Source of the DNA: Rhodospirillales bacterium
GTDB lineage: Bacteria; Pseudomonadota; Alphaproteobacteria; Rhodospirillales; UBA2165
Assembly: GCA_013204125.1 (NCBI GenBank)
Contig: JABMOP010000604.1
Span: 1-22,661, forward strand
DNA: 22,661 nt
Direction of reading: 5' to 3'
The translations under genes and the position numbers were made by a program. The notes under the pieces were generated by a model. The model made no database searches, was not told the origin of the DNA, and saw only the letters and a program-made list of their open reading frames with translations. Of this stretch, positions 7,966-15,905 are shown in pieces. Each line of letters starts with the position of its first letter. Position 1 is the stretch's first letter.

Positions 7966-9105
7966 CTATTCCCTTCTTGATTTTATAAGTTTTAGTTTCG
8001 TTTGTTTATGCGCTTTGGACTCGGCAGCAAAAATAATCAGCGCCGCAAATCTATAGACCCCATGCACGAATTTCCCATAAGGCAGGGTGACGAACAACGC
8101 CAACACGACGCCCAAATGAGCCGCCAGCAGAACCCCCATCATGGTTGTTTCGCGCATAGCCAGCAACAAAAGCCCGGTGGCCGAGGTTAACAGCAGCAAC
8201 CAGATGAACCCCCATTCCATCGGCCGCGCGTCGGTATAGGCGGGCGCTTTGTCTTCGGCCAATTTCTGGCGCATCAAACCAAGGCAGCCGACCACCATGG
8301 CAGTGCCACCCAAGGTGCCGAGGATCACCGGCAGGCTGAAATAGGCATAGGGCGCTTCGCGCCCAAGCACATGGTCATAAAATGCGGCGACGGTGGTGGC
8401 GGCAAAGGCTGCGAAAAATCCATACATGACGAAATGGTGCAACCAGCGCCGTTCTGCCGAAAATTTTTCGCCGGGGAAATTACAGCCCGCGCCGCCGCCT
8501 TTGAGATTTTCCATCGTGAGCACATCGGCAAGCGCACTCAGACCGGGCCGCAGTCCCGCCTGCGCCGGCGCGCCCTTAAGGAAGCGCATGAAACCGATCA
8601 GCAATGAGAGAAGCACAAACAACCCGGCGGCGCCCGCCACACCGACCATGATATTTTTAGGGATAACCGCGTAGAACGCGCCTTCGCCGGTATGCGCCGC
8701 CGCCCAAATTCCTGCGTCCTGCAAAAGAACCGCCAACACCAAAACCAGCGCCAGCCCGCCGGCCAGGGCCAGGGCCGCCCACGTCCCGGCCCGGCGATAA
8801 AGCCCGGCGAAAGATTGTGGCCAGGCATAAGCGGCATAGCTCTGCACCCTTAAATCGGCGAAAATTTCCGGCACGTTGACGGCGAATTCATGGGGCGGCG
8901 CAAATTGGCAGGCGTAATAACAATCCCGGCAATTATGGCAAAGATTGGCCAAGTAAGTGAGATCGGGTGCGGTAAATTCGCGGCGCAATTCCATCGCCGG
9001 GAAAACCGCGCAATAGCCTTCGCAATAGCGGCAGGCGTTGCAGATTTCCATCATGCGCCGAGCCTCATCGAGGCTTGTGGATTTGATCATTTCATTTGAG
9101 GGCAT
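7966..9105 (-). CDS. tcuB: TcuB/CitB-like Fe-S and membrane electron-transfer subunit
   Basis: TcuB takes electrons from the reduced flavin of TcuA and passes them to the membrane quinone pool, allowing TcuA to turn over. The N-terminus carries two ferredoxin-type clusters, CNACRYCEGYC and CHNCRDCYYAC (each C-x2-C-x2-C-x3-C). About six hydrophobic membrane segments follow, as in the family, with scattered His that could bind haem. I place the start at ATG 9105 because GGGAGG lies 9 nt upstream. An in-frame ATG at 9138 has no ribosome site. With this start the gene overlaps the end of tcuA by 14 bp, pointing to translational coupling. The SDR follows after 3 bp. The family call is good. Whether the pair acts on tricarballylate or another acid is open, since no tcuC transporter or tcuR regulator is present. 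Confidence 0.88.
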   Translation of the reverse strand: MPSNEMIKSTSLDEARRMMEICNACRYCEGYCAVFPAMELRREFTAPDLTYLANLCHNCRDCYYACQFAPPHEFAVNVPEIFADLRVQSYAAYAWPQSFAGLYRRAGTWAALALAGGLALVLVLAVLLQDAGIWAAAHTGEGAFYAVIPKNIMVGVAGAAGLFVLLSLLIGFMRFLKGAPAQAGLRPGLSALADVLTMENLKGGGAGCNFPGEKFSAERRWLHHFVMYGFFAAFAATTVAAFYDHVLGREAPYAYFSLPVILGTLGGTAMVVGCLGLMRQKLAEDKAPAYTDARPMEWGFIWLLLLTSATGLLLLAMRETTMMGVLLAAHLGVVLALFVTLPYGKFVHGVYRFAALIIFAAESKAHKQTKLKLIKSRRE

Positions 9106-10483
9106 AGCCGGCCGCCTCCCGCCCGGCGATGCGGCCAAAAACCGTGCCGATGGTCATGCCGAAACCGGCCAGATAACCTTGGCCCAGAATATTGCCGCTC
9201 ATCAATTCGCCGGCGGCATAGACGCCGGGGGCGATAGTACCGCCGCTCATCTGCACCCGCGCCGCCGCGTCAATGCGCGCGCTTAGATAAGTAAAGGTGA
9301 TGCCCGGCGCCAGCGGGTAGGCGCAATACGGCGGCGTATCGATGGGCCGCGCCCAATTGGTTTTGTCGATTGCCAATCCAACCGTCCGGCAGCCGTCCAG
9401 AATTTCGGTATCCAGCGTTCCGGGCCCAACCGCCGCGTTATAATCGCCAAGCGTTTTTTCCAAAGCCGCCGGATCGACGCCGATTTCGCCCGCCAGCCCG
9501 CTGATGGTGTCCGATGTGTGCGGCGGATAAATCGACGGCATGAACAGCGGCACCGCCTTGGCGTCTATTATCGAATAGGCGATTTGCCCCGGTTGCTTGG
9601 CGATCAACCGCCCCCAGATGGCGTAGCGCTTGGGCCAGAAATCTTCGCCTTCGTCATAAAAACGAACCCCATCCCGGTTGACCATGACGCCGAAGGGCAC
9701 CGAATCGGAGCGGCTGACGATGCCGGCATCGAATTTCGGCACCCGCGCATCGATGGCGACCGCATGGCATTGGGTTGGATCGCCGATCATTTCGGCGCCG
9801 CCCTCCATCAGGGCGCGCAAAGAGTGCCCGGTGTTGAACGGCGATCCACGGACGATGAAATTTTCGGCCGCCGGCCCCCAGGCCTCGGTCAGCCACGGAA
9901 TATTGGCTTCGAAGCCACCGCTTGCTGCGACCACAGATTTTGCCGGGATCTGTTCATCGCCAACCACCACATGACGAAAGCCGTTTTCATCGAAGGCCAA
10001 GCCGGTGACTTCAGCCTCATAGCGGACAGCGACGCCAAGTTTTTCGGCGCAGGCAAACAGCGCGTTGACCAACGCTTTGCCGCCGCCCAGAAAAAACGCG
10101 TTGGAATGAGACAGTTGCAAAGTGCCGCCAAGGGCCGGTTGAAACCGAACCCCCCGCGCCCGCATCCAATCGATGGCGTCTTCGGACAATCGAATACATT
10201 GCCGCGCCAAGGCTTCATCGGTTTTGCCGCCGGTGACGCGCATAAGATCATCCAAGAATTCATCTTCCGCATACGGCCCGGTCATGATGTCGGTGGCGGC
10301 ATTGTGCATATAGCGAATGTTCCGCACATGGCGCGAATTTCCGCCGCGAAATTCACGTGGGCTGGCTTCGAGCAGGGTGACGGCCGCACCGGCTTCGGCA
10401 GCCGAAACGGCCGCACACAACGCCGCATTGCCGCCGCCGACAACTAAAACATCGCATTGATTATTGGATGGGCTCGAACGCAC
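9092..10483 (-). CDS. tcuA: TcuA-like FAD-dependent tricarballylate dehydrogenase
   Basis: TcuA oxidises tricarballylate to cis-aconitate in Salmonella and belongs to the fumarate-reductase/succinate-dehydrogenase flavoprotein superfamily. This 463-residue homologue begins with the dinucleotide fold VVGGGNAALCAA (Gly at 16-18) ending at E39, then the subfamily segment REFRGGNSRHVRNIRY. The C-terminal FAD motif GELMSGNILGQGYLAGFG is present. The start is GTG 10483, with GGGAGG 6 nt upstream; the first ATG inside the frame would remove the FAD fold. tcuB overlaps its 3' end by 14 bp. It heads the minus-strand operon tcuA-tcuB-SDR. Related flavoproteins act on other saturated di- and tricarboxylates, so the exact substrate is inferred only by family. 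No signal peptide is visible, so the protein is cytoplasmic and docked to TcuB. Confidence 0.87.
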   Translation of the reverse strand: MRSSPSNNQCDVLVVGGGNAALCAAVSAAEAGAAVTLLEASPREFRGGNSRHVRNIRYMHNAATDIMTGPYAEDEFLDDLMRVTGGKTDEALARQCIRLSEDAIDWMRARGVRFQPALGGTLQLSHSNAFFLGGGKALVNALFACAEKLGVAVRYEAEVTGLAFDENGFRHVVVGDEQIPAKSVVAASGGFEANIPWLTEAWGPAAENFIVRGSPFNTGHSLRALMEGGAEMIGDPTQCHAVAIDARVPKFDAGIVSRSDSVPFGVMVNRDGVRFYDEGEDFWPKRYAIWGRLIAKQPGQIAYSIIDAKAVPLFMPSIYPPHTSDTISGLAGEIGVDPAALEKTLGDYNAAVGPGTLDTEILDGCRTVGLAIDKTNWARPIDTPPYCAYPLAPGITFTYLSARIDAAARVQMSGGTIAPGVYAAGELMSGNILGQGYLAGFGMTIGTVFGRIAGREAAGYALK

Positions 10484-10552
10484 CCGATGCCTCCCGCTTT
10501 ATTTTGCGCGAACGGTATCAGCTTGGGTGGGGGGCATCAACGCGGGGGAAGC

Positions 10553-10644
10553 CCTGGATTACCCGGATAAACCGGGTAATGACGCAGGGGGGGGAGGAAC
10601 ATAAACCATAATCGTCATACCCCGGCTTGTCCGGGGTATCCAGG
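10553..10644. repeat. Inverted pair of 32-bp REP-like hairpin elements
   Basis: Unit 1 (10553-10584) reads CCTGGAT, a stem ATTACCCGG/CCGGGTAAT around ATAAA, then ATGACG. Unit 2 (10613-10644) is the same design in reverse, CGTCAT, a stem ATACCCCGG/CCGGGGTAT around CTTGT, then ATCCAGG. The units share their ends but have different paired stem bases, so the hairpin has been kept by compensating changes. A 28-bp spacer rich in G separates them. A degenerate copy lies at 1051-1082. No RAYT transposase is in the window. Confidence 0.75.
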
Positions 10645-10650
10645 AAGCTG

Positions 10651-10939
10651 TTAGATAAGGGTGTCATACATGTCTGACCAATTCGGGTTTTGCGCTTCGA
10701 TCACATTCAATTTCCACTGACGCGGCCAATGCTTAATGCGCTTATTCCCGGCGAATGGCGTCAACAATGCTTTCGTGCCGCTCGGCATAAACGAGGCACT
10801 TAAGACCATGCGTCTTGGTAAAACCACCAACCAATCCAGATTTATGCTCCCATGCTCTGCGCGCGATGCTTGACGTAACGCCGACGTAGAGTGTCCCGTT
10901 CTTCTTATTGGTCACAATGTAGACCCAGCCGCCGTTAAC
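10651..10939 (-). pseudogene. Broken GIY-YIG nuclease domain gene
   Basis: Read on the minus strand from 10933, the frame gives GGWVYIVTNKKNGTLYVGVT, the start of a small GIY-YIG endonuclease domain (YhbQ/UvrC-like fold), followed by ARRAWEHKSG and GFTKTHGLKCLVYAE. After ...AIRRE one extra base near 10744 shifts the frame. The next frame resumes with KRIKHWPRQWKLNVIEAQNP and NWSDMYDTLI, stopping at 10651. No ATG, GTG or TTG lies between the upstream in-frame stop (10967-10969) and the conserved GGW, so the start codon has also gone. Intact relatives are single-domain proteins of about 95 residues. Two independent lesions make this a true relic more likely than an error. It lies 6 bp from the REP-like pair and directly after the VOC gene. 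Confidence 0.8.
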
Positions 10940-10944
10940 CGTTC

Positions 10945-11319
10945 TTACCCCAATTTGAACTCCGGATTATAGATCAGCCCGATGACGTTGCCCCACGGGT
11001 CTTTTAACGACGCCACCATGATTTCGCCGCCGACATTGGTCGGGGCGGTGTGTTCGGTGGCGCCTAACCCGATGAACCATTCCACTTCTTCGGTGATGTT
11101 GTCGACGCCCCAATAGGTAAGCACGTTGTCGGTTTTTTTCGCCGCCGGTTCATCATCCGCCATCAGGCCGAGTTCGAACCCGGCGATGTTGAAACCGACA
11201 TAGAACGGTTCGTCAAAATAGGGCTGCGTCTGGAACGCCTTGGCGTACCATGCTTTGGCTGCGGCCAAATCGCCGGTTTTGTAGATGGTGGTCCGAAGAC
11301 CCTGGATCTGTGACGCCAT
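10945..11319 (-). CDS. VOC-superfamily (glyoxalase/bleomycin-resistance-like) protein
   Basis: This is a 124-residue single VOC module with the repeated beta-alpha-beta-beta-beta plan. It runs from LRTTIYKTGDLAAAKAWYAKAF through FDEPFYVGFNIAGFELGL to the second half ending ASLKDPWGNVIGLIYNPEF. The usual first metal His is replaced in TTIYKT, and the last ligand Glu is not evident (VIGLIYNP). It may therefore bind a ligand without acting as a metal enzyme. AAGGGAG lies 7 nt before ATG 11319. It is divergent from the CMD-family gene at 11540 across 220 bp and may share that promoter region. Function cannot be assigned beyond the superfamily, which includes lyases, dioxygenases and drug-binding proteins. 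Confidence 0.8.
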   Translation of the reverse strand: MASQIQGLRTTIYKTGDLAAAKAWYAKAFQTQPYFDEPFYVGFNIAGFELGLMADDEPAAKKTDNVLTYWGVDNITEEVEWFIGLGATEHTAPTNVGGEIMVASLKDPWGNVIGLIYNPEFKLG

Positions 11320-11424
11320 TCTTTTGCTCCCTTAAATCTTTGCTCCCTTGCGGGCCAGAGAAGTTAGACTATATAGAACAAAAAGGAAACAAAAAAAGTA
11401 TTACCACAGAGATCACAGAGTTGG

Positions 11425-11454
11425 TAAATGATGATAAATGATGACGAATGACGA
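11425..11454. repeat. Short tandem repeat, three 10-bp units
   Basis: TAAATGATGA occurs twice in direct tandem (11425-11434, 11435-11444). A third unit matches at 7 of 10 positions (11445-11454). Just before it, CACAGAG occurs twice (11405-11411, 11414-11420). All of this lies in the divergent region between the VOC and CMD genes, where repeated half-sites could bind a regulator or could be simple slippage. Confidence 0.4.
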
Positions 11455-11539
11455 TGATTTTCGCCAAAACCTTAAAATATGTCGCATGCCACCCCAACAT
11501 ATTGTGGCGCCGATTTAAAAAAGCAGAGAGGATTTCTCC

Positions 11540-12082
11540 ATGACACGGTTCGAGCCCATAAGCCGCCGCGATATGAACACGGAACAGGCACGCGTCTATG
11601 ACGAAATCGAGGGCCGCGGCGGGCGTCTGGGCGGGCCGTATCAAGCCTTGATCCGCATCCCGGCGTTCATGACCTTGCAACAACAAATGGGCGATTATTT
11701 GCGCGCCAATAATTTGAGCGACCGGGAACGGCAATTGGCGACCCTCACTGCGGTGCGCGCCGCGTCCGCCAAATATGCCTGGGCGGTGCAGGTGCGGGCT
11801 TCGCATGCCGCCGGCATCGATCAGGCCGTCATCGACGCCATCAACGAGCGCCGCGCGCCGGACCTTGGCAGCGAGAGCGATCGGGTGATTTTCGATGTCG
11901 CCAAGGAGCTGGCCGAAACCCGCGGCCTCAGCCAGAGCACCTACGAGGAGGCGGAACGCATCTTGGGGCTGGATCGGTTGACCGATGTTGTGGTGACGGT
12001 CGGTTTCTACGGCATGGTGGCGACCACCCTCAACGCCTTTGATATTTCGCCGCCGGATGATGCCCCGGCCCGGTTGGTTTGA
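11540..12082 (+). CDS. Carboxymuconolactone decarboxylase (CMD/AhpD-fold) family protein
   Basis: The 180-residue product is an all-helical AhpD-fold protein. It has the family opening RFEPISRRDMNTEQARVYDE, a GGPYQALIRIPAF segment, the core RERQLATLTAVRAASAKYAWAVQVRASHAAGI-type helix pair, and the later FDVAKELAETRGLS region. There is no CxxC pair, so it is not an AhpD-like peroxidase and lies nearer to the decarboxylase/lactonase side of the family, where Glu/His acid-base residues act. AGAGAGGA precedes ATG 11540. It ends 10 bp before the convergent transporter gene. Many such proteins sit in aromatic catabolic loci of alphaproteobacteria with unknown substrates. The family is secure; the reaction is not. 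Confidence 0.82.
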   Translation: MTRFEPISRRDMNTEQARVYDEIEGRGGRLGGPYQALIRIPAFMTLQQQMGDYLRANNLSDRERQLATLTAVRAASAKYAWAVQVRASHAAGIDQAVIDAINERRAPDLGSESDRVIFDVAKELAETRGLSQSTYEEAERILGLDRLTDVVVTVGFYGMVATTLNAFDISPPDDAPARLV

Positions 12083-12092
12083 TCGCCGGAGG

Positions 12093-12983
12093 CTACGCCC
12101 TGGCCAGAATCGAAAACTTGACGCCGACCGCGGCGGCAATGCCGAAAAGCACGATGACGATGCCGGCGATTTCCACCGGGGCGGGAATTTCGCCAAGCAG
12201 GGGAACGGCGAGGAGCGTCGCCAAGACCGGCACCATGGCGACCGAAAGAGCGGTGCGCGCCGCGCCCAGAACCGGGATGGCGCGCATGTATAAAACGGCG
12301 GCGAAAATGCCGAGGAACACGCATTGATAAATCGCCTGCACCGCCCAATCGGATATCGGCAGGCGCAAAACAACGGGATCAAAATAAATAAAATAAAGGG
12401 GCGCAAAGATGACGAGATTAACGACGGCAACGGCGCTGAGCGCCAGCACCGCATCGATGCGCCAGGCGCGCACCGCCACGGTGAACAGGCCCCACATGAA
12501 CCCGGCGGTGAGGAACAACAGATCACCCCGCCAGGCGCCGGGCTCGGCAGCGCCAAAGCCGCCCCAGCCCATGACCGCGAGGCCGGCCAATATGAGGACC
12601 AACCCGGCGACGCGCCCGAACGTCAATCGATCGCCCAGGAGGATCCAGCCGAGGAGGGCCGTAAACATCGGCATGGTGCCTTGGGTGAAGACCGTGCCAT
12701 GGGCGACCGGGGCCAATGTGAGCCCGCCGGTCATCAGCAAATTGAGCGCGGCGCCGCCGAGCAGCGCCAGAACCAGCCCCCGCCGCCAGCCGATACCGCA
12801 GAGGGTCAGCGGGTTATTTGCAAAGAATATAGGGGCCAGGAGGAGCGCCGACGAAAAGCGGAAAAAAGTCAGATCCGCGGGCGTAAATTCGCCTTTAAGA
12901 CCAAACCGGGACAACAGATAGAACCCGGCAACGGAAAGGGCGGCAAGGGTGCTGGAGACAATAGCGGTGCGCGGGGTGACCAC
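12093..12983 (-). CDS. EamA/DMT-family permease
   Basis: This is an inner-membrane transporter of the drug/metabolite superfamily with two EamA repeats of about five helices each, roughly 296 residues in total. Hydrophobic segments run through the whole frame. Typical repeat motifs are present: HGTVFTQGTMPMFTALLGWILLGDRLT at the end of the first half and ALSVAMVPVLATLLAVPLLGEIP at the end of the second, with the GE/GD-x-L pattern after helices 4 and 9. The start is uncertain: the frame reaches a TTG at 13025, and GTG 12983 puts the first helix close to the N-terminus; neither has a clear ribosome site. It is convergent with the CMD-family gene. Likely substrates are amino acids or other small metabolites; none can be assigned. 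Confidence 0.85.
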   Translation of the reverse strand: MVTPRTAIVSSTLAALSVAGFYLLSRFGLKGEFTPADLTFFRFSSALLLAPIFFANNPLTLCGIGWRRGLVLALLGGAALNLLMTGGLTLAPVAHGTVFTQGTMPMFTALLGWILLGDRLTFGRVAGLVLILAGLAVMGWGGFGAAEPGAWRGDLLFLTAGFMWGLFTVAVRAWRIDAVLALSAVAVVNLVIFAPLYFIYFDPVVLRLPISDWAVQAIYQCVFLGIFAAVLYMRAIPVLGAARTALSVAMVPVLATLLAVPLLGEIPAPVEIAGIVIVLFGIAAAVGVKFSILARA

Positions 12984-13233
12984 GGCGCCGACTTTAAAGA
13001 CATCGAAAAGAGGCTTAAAAAACAAGAGACCGGGCCGGCAGATAAATATTCATGCCTCGTTAAAAACCGCTAAGGCGTTCAATTCAAGACATTATTATTT
13101 CGGCTGAACCTATTTGAAAAATTAACTACTAATTTCGACAAACCGGTGTACAAATAAAAAGTGCGGGGGGCTGTTTGCCGGGTCCGGCGTACCAGGGGTT
13201 AGCACGTTTGCGGCAGCCGAGTGGAGTTAAGTT

Positions 13234-14763
13234 GTGCATTTGTACGAACGGCCCGATCTGGTTTCCAGATCCGTTATCTGGGACATGCAACGGCGTTACT
13301 ATTTGGGGCAAGGCCATGCGGCCTGGAAGTCGGCGCCGGGCGCGCCGCTGCAGATGAACGCCAATGCTTTTGTTGCGCGCGCCTATAGCGAGATCATTCT
13401 AAATTTTATCCGGGGTTGCGGCGGCAAAGACCCGGTCACCGTGGTCGAAATCGGCGCCGGCTCCGGGCGGCTCAGCTATCTTCTATTGAAACAGCTATTG
13501 CGTTCATATGCCGGCGGCGATCATCGGCAACCTGATCCTAATTTCCGCTACGTGATGACCGATTTTGCCGAGGCCGCGATCGACGCCTGGGACGCCAGCA
13601 AGGTGTTCAAACCTTTCATCGATCAAGGGGTTTTGCGCTTCGCTTTGTTCGATGCCGACAAGCCGCGCACGGCGGCCAATTTTTTCTCGGGCGGCGAAGT
13701 CCTGCGCTGGGATGGCCCGGTGGTGGTTATCGCCAATAACGCGGCCGATAATCTGCGCCAAGATGTGTTCCGGGTCTCGAACGGGGAATTGCTTGAAGTC
13801 AGGGCGGCGGTGGCTTCGGACCAGGAACGGGATATGGAAGACCCCGATATTCTTAAACATGTCACGCTGACCCAGGAAACCGGACCGGTCGGCTACCCCT
13901 ATTACGAAGAGCCGGAACTGGACCGTATGCTGCGCGAATATTCCGCCGCCCATGAAGAAGCGACATTTTCTGTACCGATCGGCATGATCCGCTGCATCCG
14001 CGCTTTTGAAGGCCTCTCCGATGGCAGATTCTTGGCGCTGGTCGGTGATAAGGGGTGCCACAGTGACGGCAGCCAGGCGGGTGATCCGGGGCCAATCCCC
14101 CGCGAAGGCGGCATATCGCTCTGCGTCAATTTCGAGGCGCTATGCGGTTGGGCGGCGGCGCAAGGGAACATCCACCATGTCAGCAACGATGCCGACCGGC
14201 GTTTCCTGATTGCGGGTATTTGTTCCGACGATGCCGAGTTAAGCGAAACCCGCCACGTGATCGGAGACATAATCGGCCGGTTCAGCCCCGGCGATCTTTC
14301 GATCTTGCTGGACGATGCCGAGCCGGAACGATCAGATCTTTCCATGCGCACCATGCTCGCCCTTCTAAGGCTGGCAGAATTCGATTCCCAAATATTGCTA
14401 AAATTTCGGCGAAGAATTTCTGAATTGGCGGAAGACGCGCCGCTCGAACTTCGCGCTCAATTGAAAGACTGCTTAGGCCGCGTGTGGGAGGCCCATTATC
14501 CGCTGGACGCTGACCGCGACGTCGCCTACGCCATCGGCCGTGTGCTTGAAGCGCTCGGCGATGAGGCGGCGGCGATTGGCTATTATCTCCGCTCGGTCGT
14601 CGAACGCGGCGCCGGCGCCGGCAATCTTTTCCGTCTGGCGCGCTGTCACGAAAAACTGAAAGATACGGTCATGGCTACCGCCTACGCCGACAAATGCCTG
14701 GACGCGGATCCCAATCATTCAGCCTCAGAGGAAATGCTGGATCGTCTTTTCGCCGCGCAATAA
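13234..14763 (+). CDS. MidA-like SAM-dependent methyltransferase with C-terminal TPR-like region
   Basis: The 509-residue product has an N-terminal helical lead (YERPDLVSRSVIWDMQRRYY), then a class I methyltransferase core with VVEIGAGSGRLSYLLLKQL (motif I, about residues 69-87). The acidic residue region YVMTDFAE follows, then PVVVIANNAADNLRQDVFRV, which echoes the IANE-x2-D motif of MidA/NDUFAF7 (DUF185) enzymes. From about residue 430 the protein turns helical with TPR-like spacing (YAIGRVLEALGDEAAAIGYY, LFRLARCHEKLKDTVMATAY). MidA enzymes methylate an arginine in respiratory complex I, but the TPR tail and extra length argue against a simple orthologue. GTG 13234 has GGAG 7 nt upstream. 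It stands alone, ending 20 bp from the convergent MetE-like gene. Methyl acceptor unknown. Confidence 0.7.
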   Translation: MHLYERPDLVSRSVIWDMQRRYYLGQGHAAWKSAPGAPLQMNANAFVARAYSEIILNFIRGCGGKDPVTVVEIGAGSGRLSYLLLKQLLRSYAGGDHRQPDPNFRYVMTDFAEAAIDAWDASKVFKPFIDQGVLRFALFDADKPRTAANFFSGGEVLRWDGPVVVIANNAADNLRQDVFRVSNGELLEVRAAVASDQERDMEDPDILKHVTLTQETGPVGYPYYEEPELDRMLREYSAAHEEATFSVPIGMIRCIRAFEGLSDGRFLALVGDKGCHSDGSQAGDPGPIPREGGISLCVNFEALCGWAAAQGNIHHVSNDADRRFLIAGICSDDAELSETRHVIGDIIGRFSPGDLSILLDDAEPERSDLSMRTMLALLRLAEFDSQILLKFRRRISELAEDAPLELRAQLKDCLGRVWEAHYPLDADRDVAYAIGRVLEALGDEAAAIGYYLRSVVERGAGAGNLFRLARCHEKLKDTVMATAYADKCLDADPNHSASEEMLDRLFAAQ

Positions 14764-14782
14764 GGCAAAGGGGGCTTGGGCT

Positions 14783-15892
14783 TTACGCTCCCCATACGGC
14801 ATCGGCGACTTCGACCACCAGGGCGAGCTTGGCTTCCTGGTCGCTTGTCGTCACCGGATTGCCGGATACAGCGCTGGCAAACCCACACTGAGGACTGATC
14901 CCAAGATTTTCCAAGGGCAGGTATTGGGCCGCCTGATCGATCCGGCGTTTTAGCGCGTCGATGTCTTCAAGTTCCGCCACCTTGGAGCTGATGAGGCCGA
15001 GGATCGCCATTTTATCGCTGGGAATATGGGCAAGGGGCGCAAAATCGCCGGCCCTCGGGCTGTCATATTCTAGGAAGAACGCATCGACATTGACTTCCTG
15101 GAACACTCGCTCGGCGACATATCCGTAACTGCCCTCGGTCAACCAGTGGCCTTTGAAATTGCCGCGGCAAATATGCATAGCTGCGGTCATGCCCGCGGGC
15201 CGACCTTCAAGGCAGGCGTTAAACAGCTTGATGTAATGATCGACATAGGCGTCCGGGTCTTCGCCGTTTGCCCGGATGCGGTCTCTTAAGTTTTCATCGC
15301 ACAACATCACCAACGGCACTTCGTCCAACTGGATATAGGTGCAGCCGGCGGCGGCCAAATCAGCAATTTCGCCCTGAAATATCTTTGCCAGGTCATTGAA
15401 ATATTGATCGCGGCTATCGTACCCGGCATCGGTCACGGAACTCGCTTGATCCCAAAAATGGAGGGTCGGCGGCGACGGCAATGTGATCTTAGGTGTATTC
15501 TTGGTAGCGCTCCTGAGATACTCAAATTCAGATACCGATAGAGGTCCATTCCGTTTGATTTGGCCGGTGACGTGCGGCGCCAGGAAATGCATTTGGTGGC
15601 CGCTTTGATCGGTGAAATCGAAACGCGCTTCGGCCACATCCAGCCCGCCGATCCCTTCGACGAAATGCGCCCAATAAGAGGCGCGCCTAAATTCCCCATC
15701 GGTAATTGATTTCAGCCCGACGCGTTCCTGCAAGGCGATGGCGCCGTCAACGGCTTGGTCTTGGATGGCGGCAAACCGATCATCGTTAATATGCCCGGCG
15801 GCGCGGTCTTTGAAGGCTTGGCGCAATTCCGCCGGGCGCAACAAGCTGCCCACATGATCGGCATGGAACGGTGGGTTTAGTTTAGCCGGCAC
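14783..15892 (-). CDS. MetE-like (cobalamin-independent methionine synthase C-terminal domain) protein
   Basis: The 369-residue protein matches the single-barrel relatives of the MetE catalytic domain (YxjG/YxjH-type). It has the opening FHADHVGSLLRP, the TDGEFRR motif and the zinc-site residues in order: MHICRGN (H240, C242), FFLEYD (E275) and PQCGFAS (C336). With all four ligands in place it should be able to activate a thiol for methyl transfer. It lacks the N-terminal half of true MetE, so the methyl donor may not be the folate polyglutamate. I chose GTG 15892, with GGGGA 9 nt upstream and 13 bp after the dsrE-like stop. The frame could also start at 15928, overlapping the preceding gene. 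Last gene of the minus-strand run from 19215. The real substrate is unknown. Confidence 0.85.
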   Translation of the reverse strand: MPAKLNPPFHADHVGSLLRPAELRQAFKDRAAGHINDDRFAAIQDQAVDGAIALQERVGLKSITDGEFRRASYWAHFVEGIGGLDVAEARFDFTDQSGHQMHFLAPHVTGQIKRNGPLSVSEFEYLRSATKNTPKITLPSPPTLHFWDQASSVTDAGYDSRDQYFNDLAKIFQGEIADLAAAGCTYIQLDEVPLVMLCDENLRDRIRANGEDPDAYVDHYIKLFNACLEGRPAGMTAAMHICRGNFKGHWLTEGSYGYVAERVFQEVNVDAFFLEYDSPRAGDFAPLAHIPSDKMAILGLISSKVAELEDIDALKRRIDQAAQYLPLENLGISPQCGFASAVSGNPVTTSDQEAKLALVVEVADAVWGA

Positions 15893-15905
15893 GACGATTG
15901 GTCCC

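Noticed and set aside
9518..10447. Long plus-strand open frame (309 codons) opposite tcuA
   Set aside because: It is the antisense shadow of the well-recognised tcuA gene in high-GC DNA; it has no family motifs and no ribosome site.
11369..12556. Minus-strand frame of 395 codons across the CMD gene and the EamA gene
   Set aside because: It runs antisense to the CMD-family gene and out of frame with the transporter, is rich in Arg/Ser/Pro of random type, and has no recognisable domain.
12324..13073. Plus-strand frame of 249 codons opposite the EamA transporter
   Set aside because: It is a highly charged, repetitive Gly/Glu/Arg/Gln translation typical of the antisense of a hydrophobic membrane protein.
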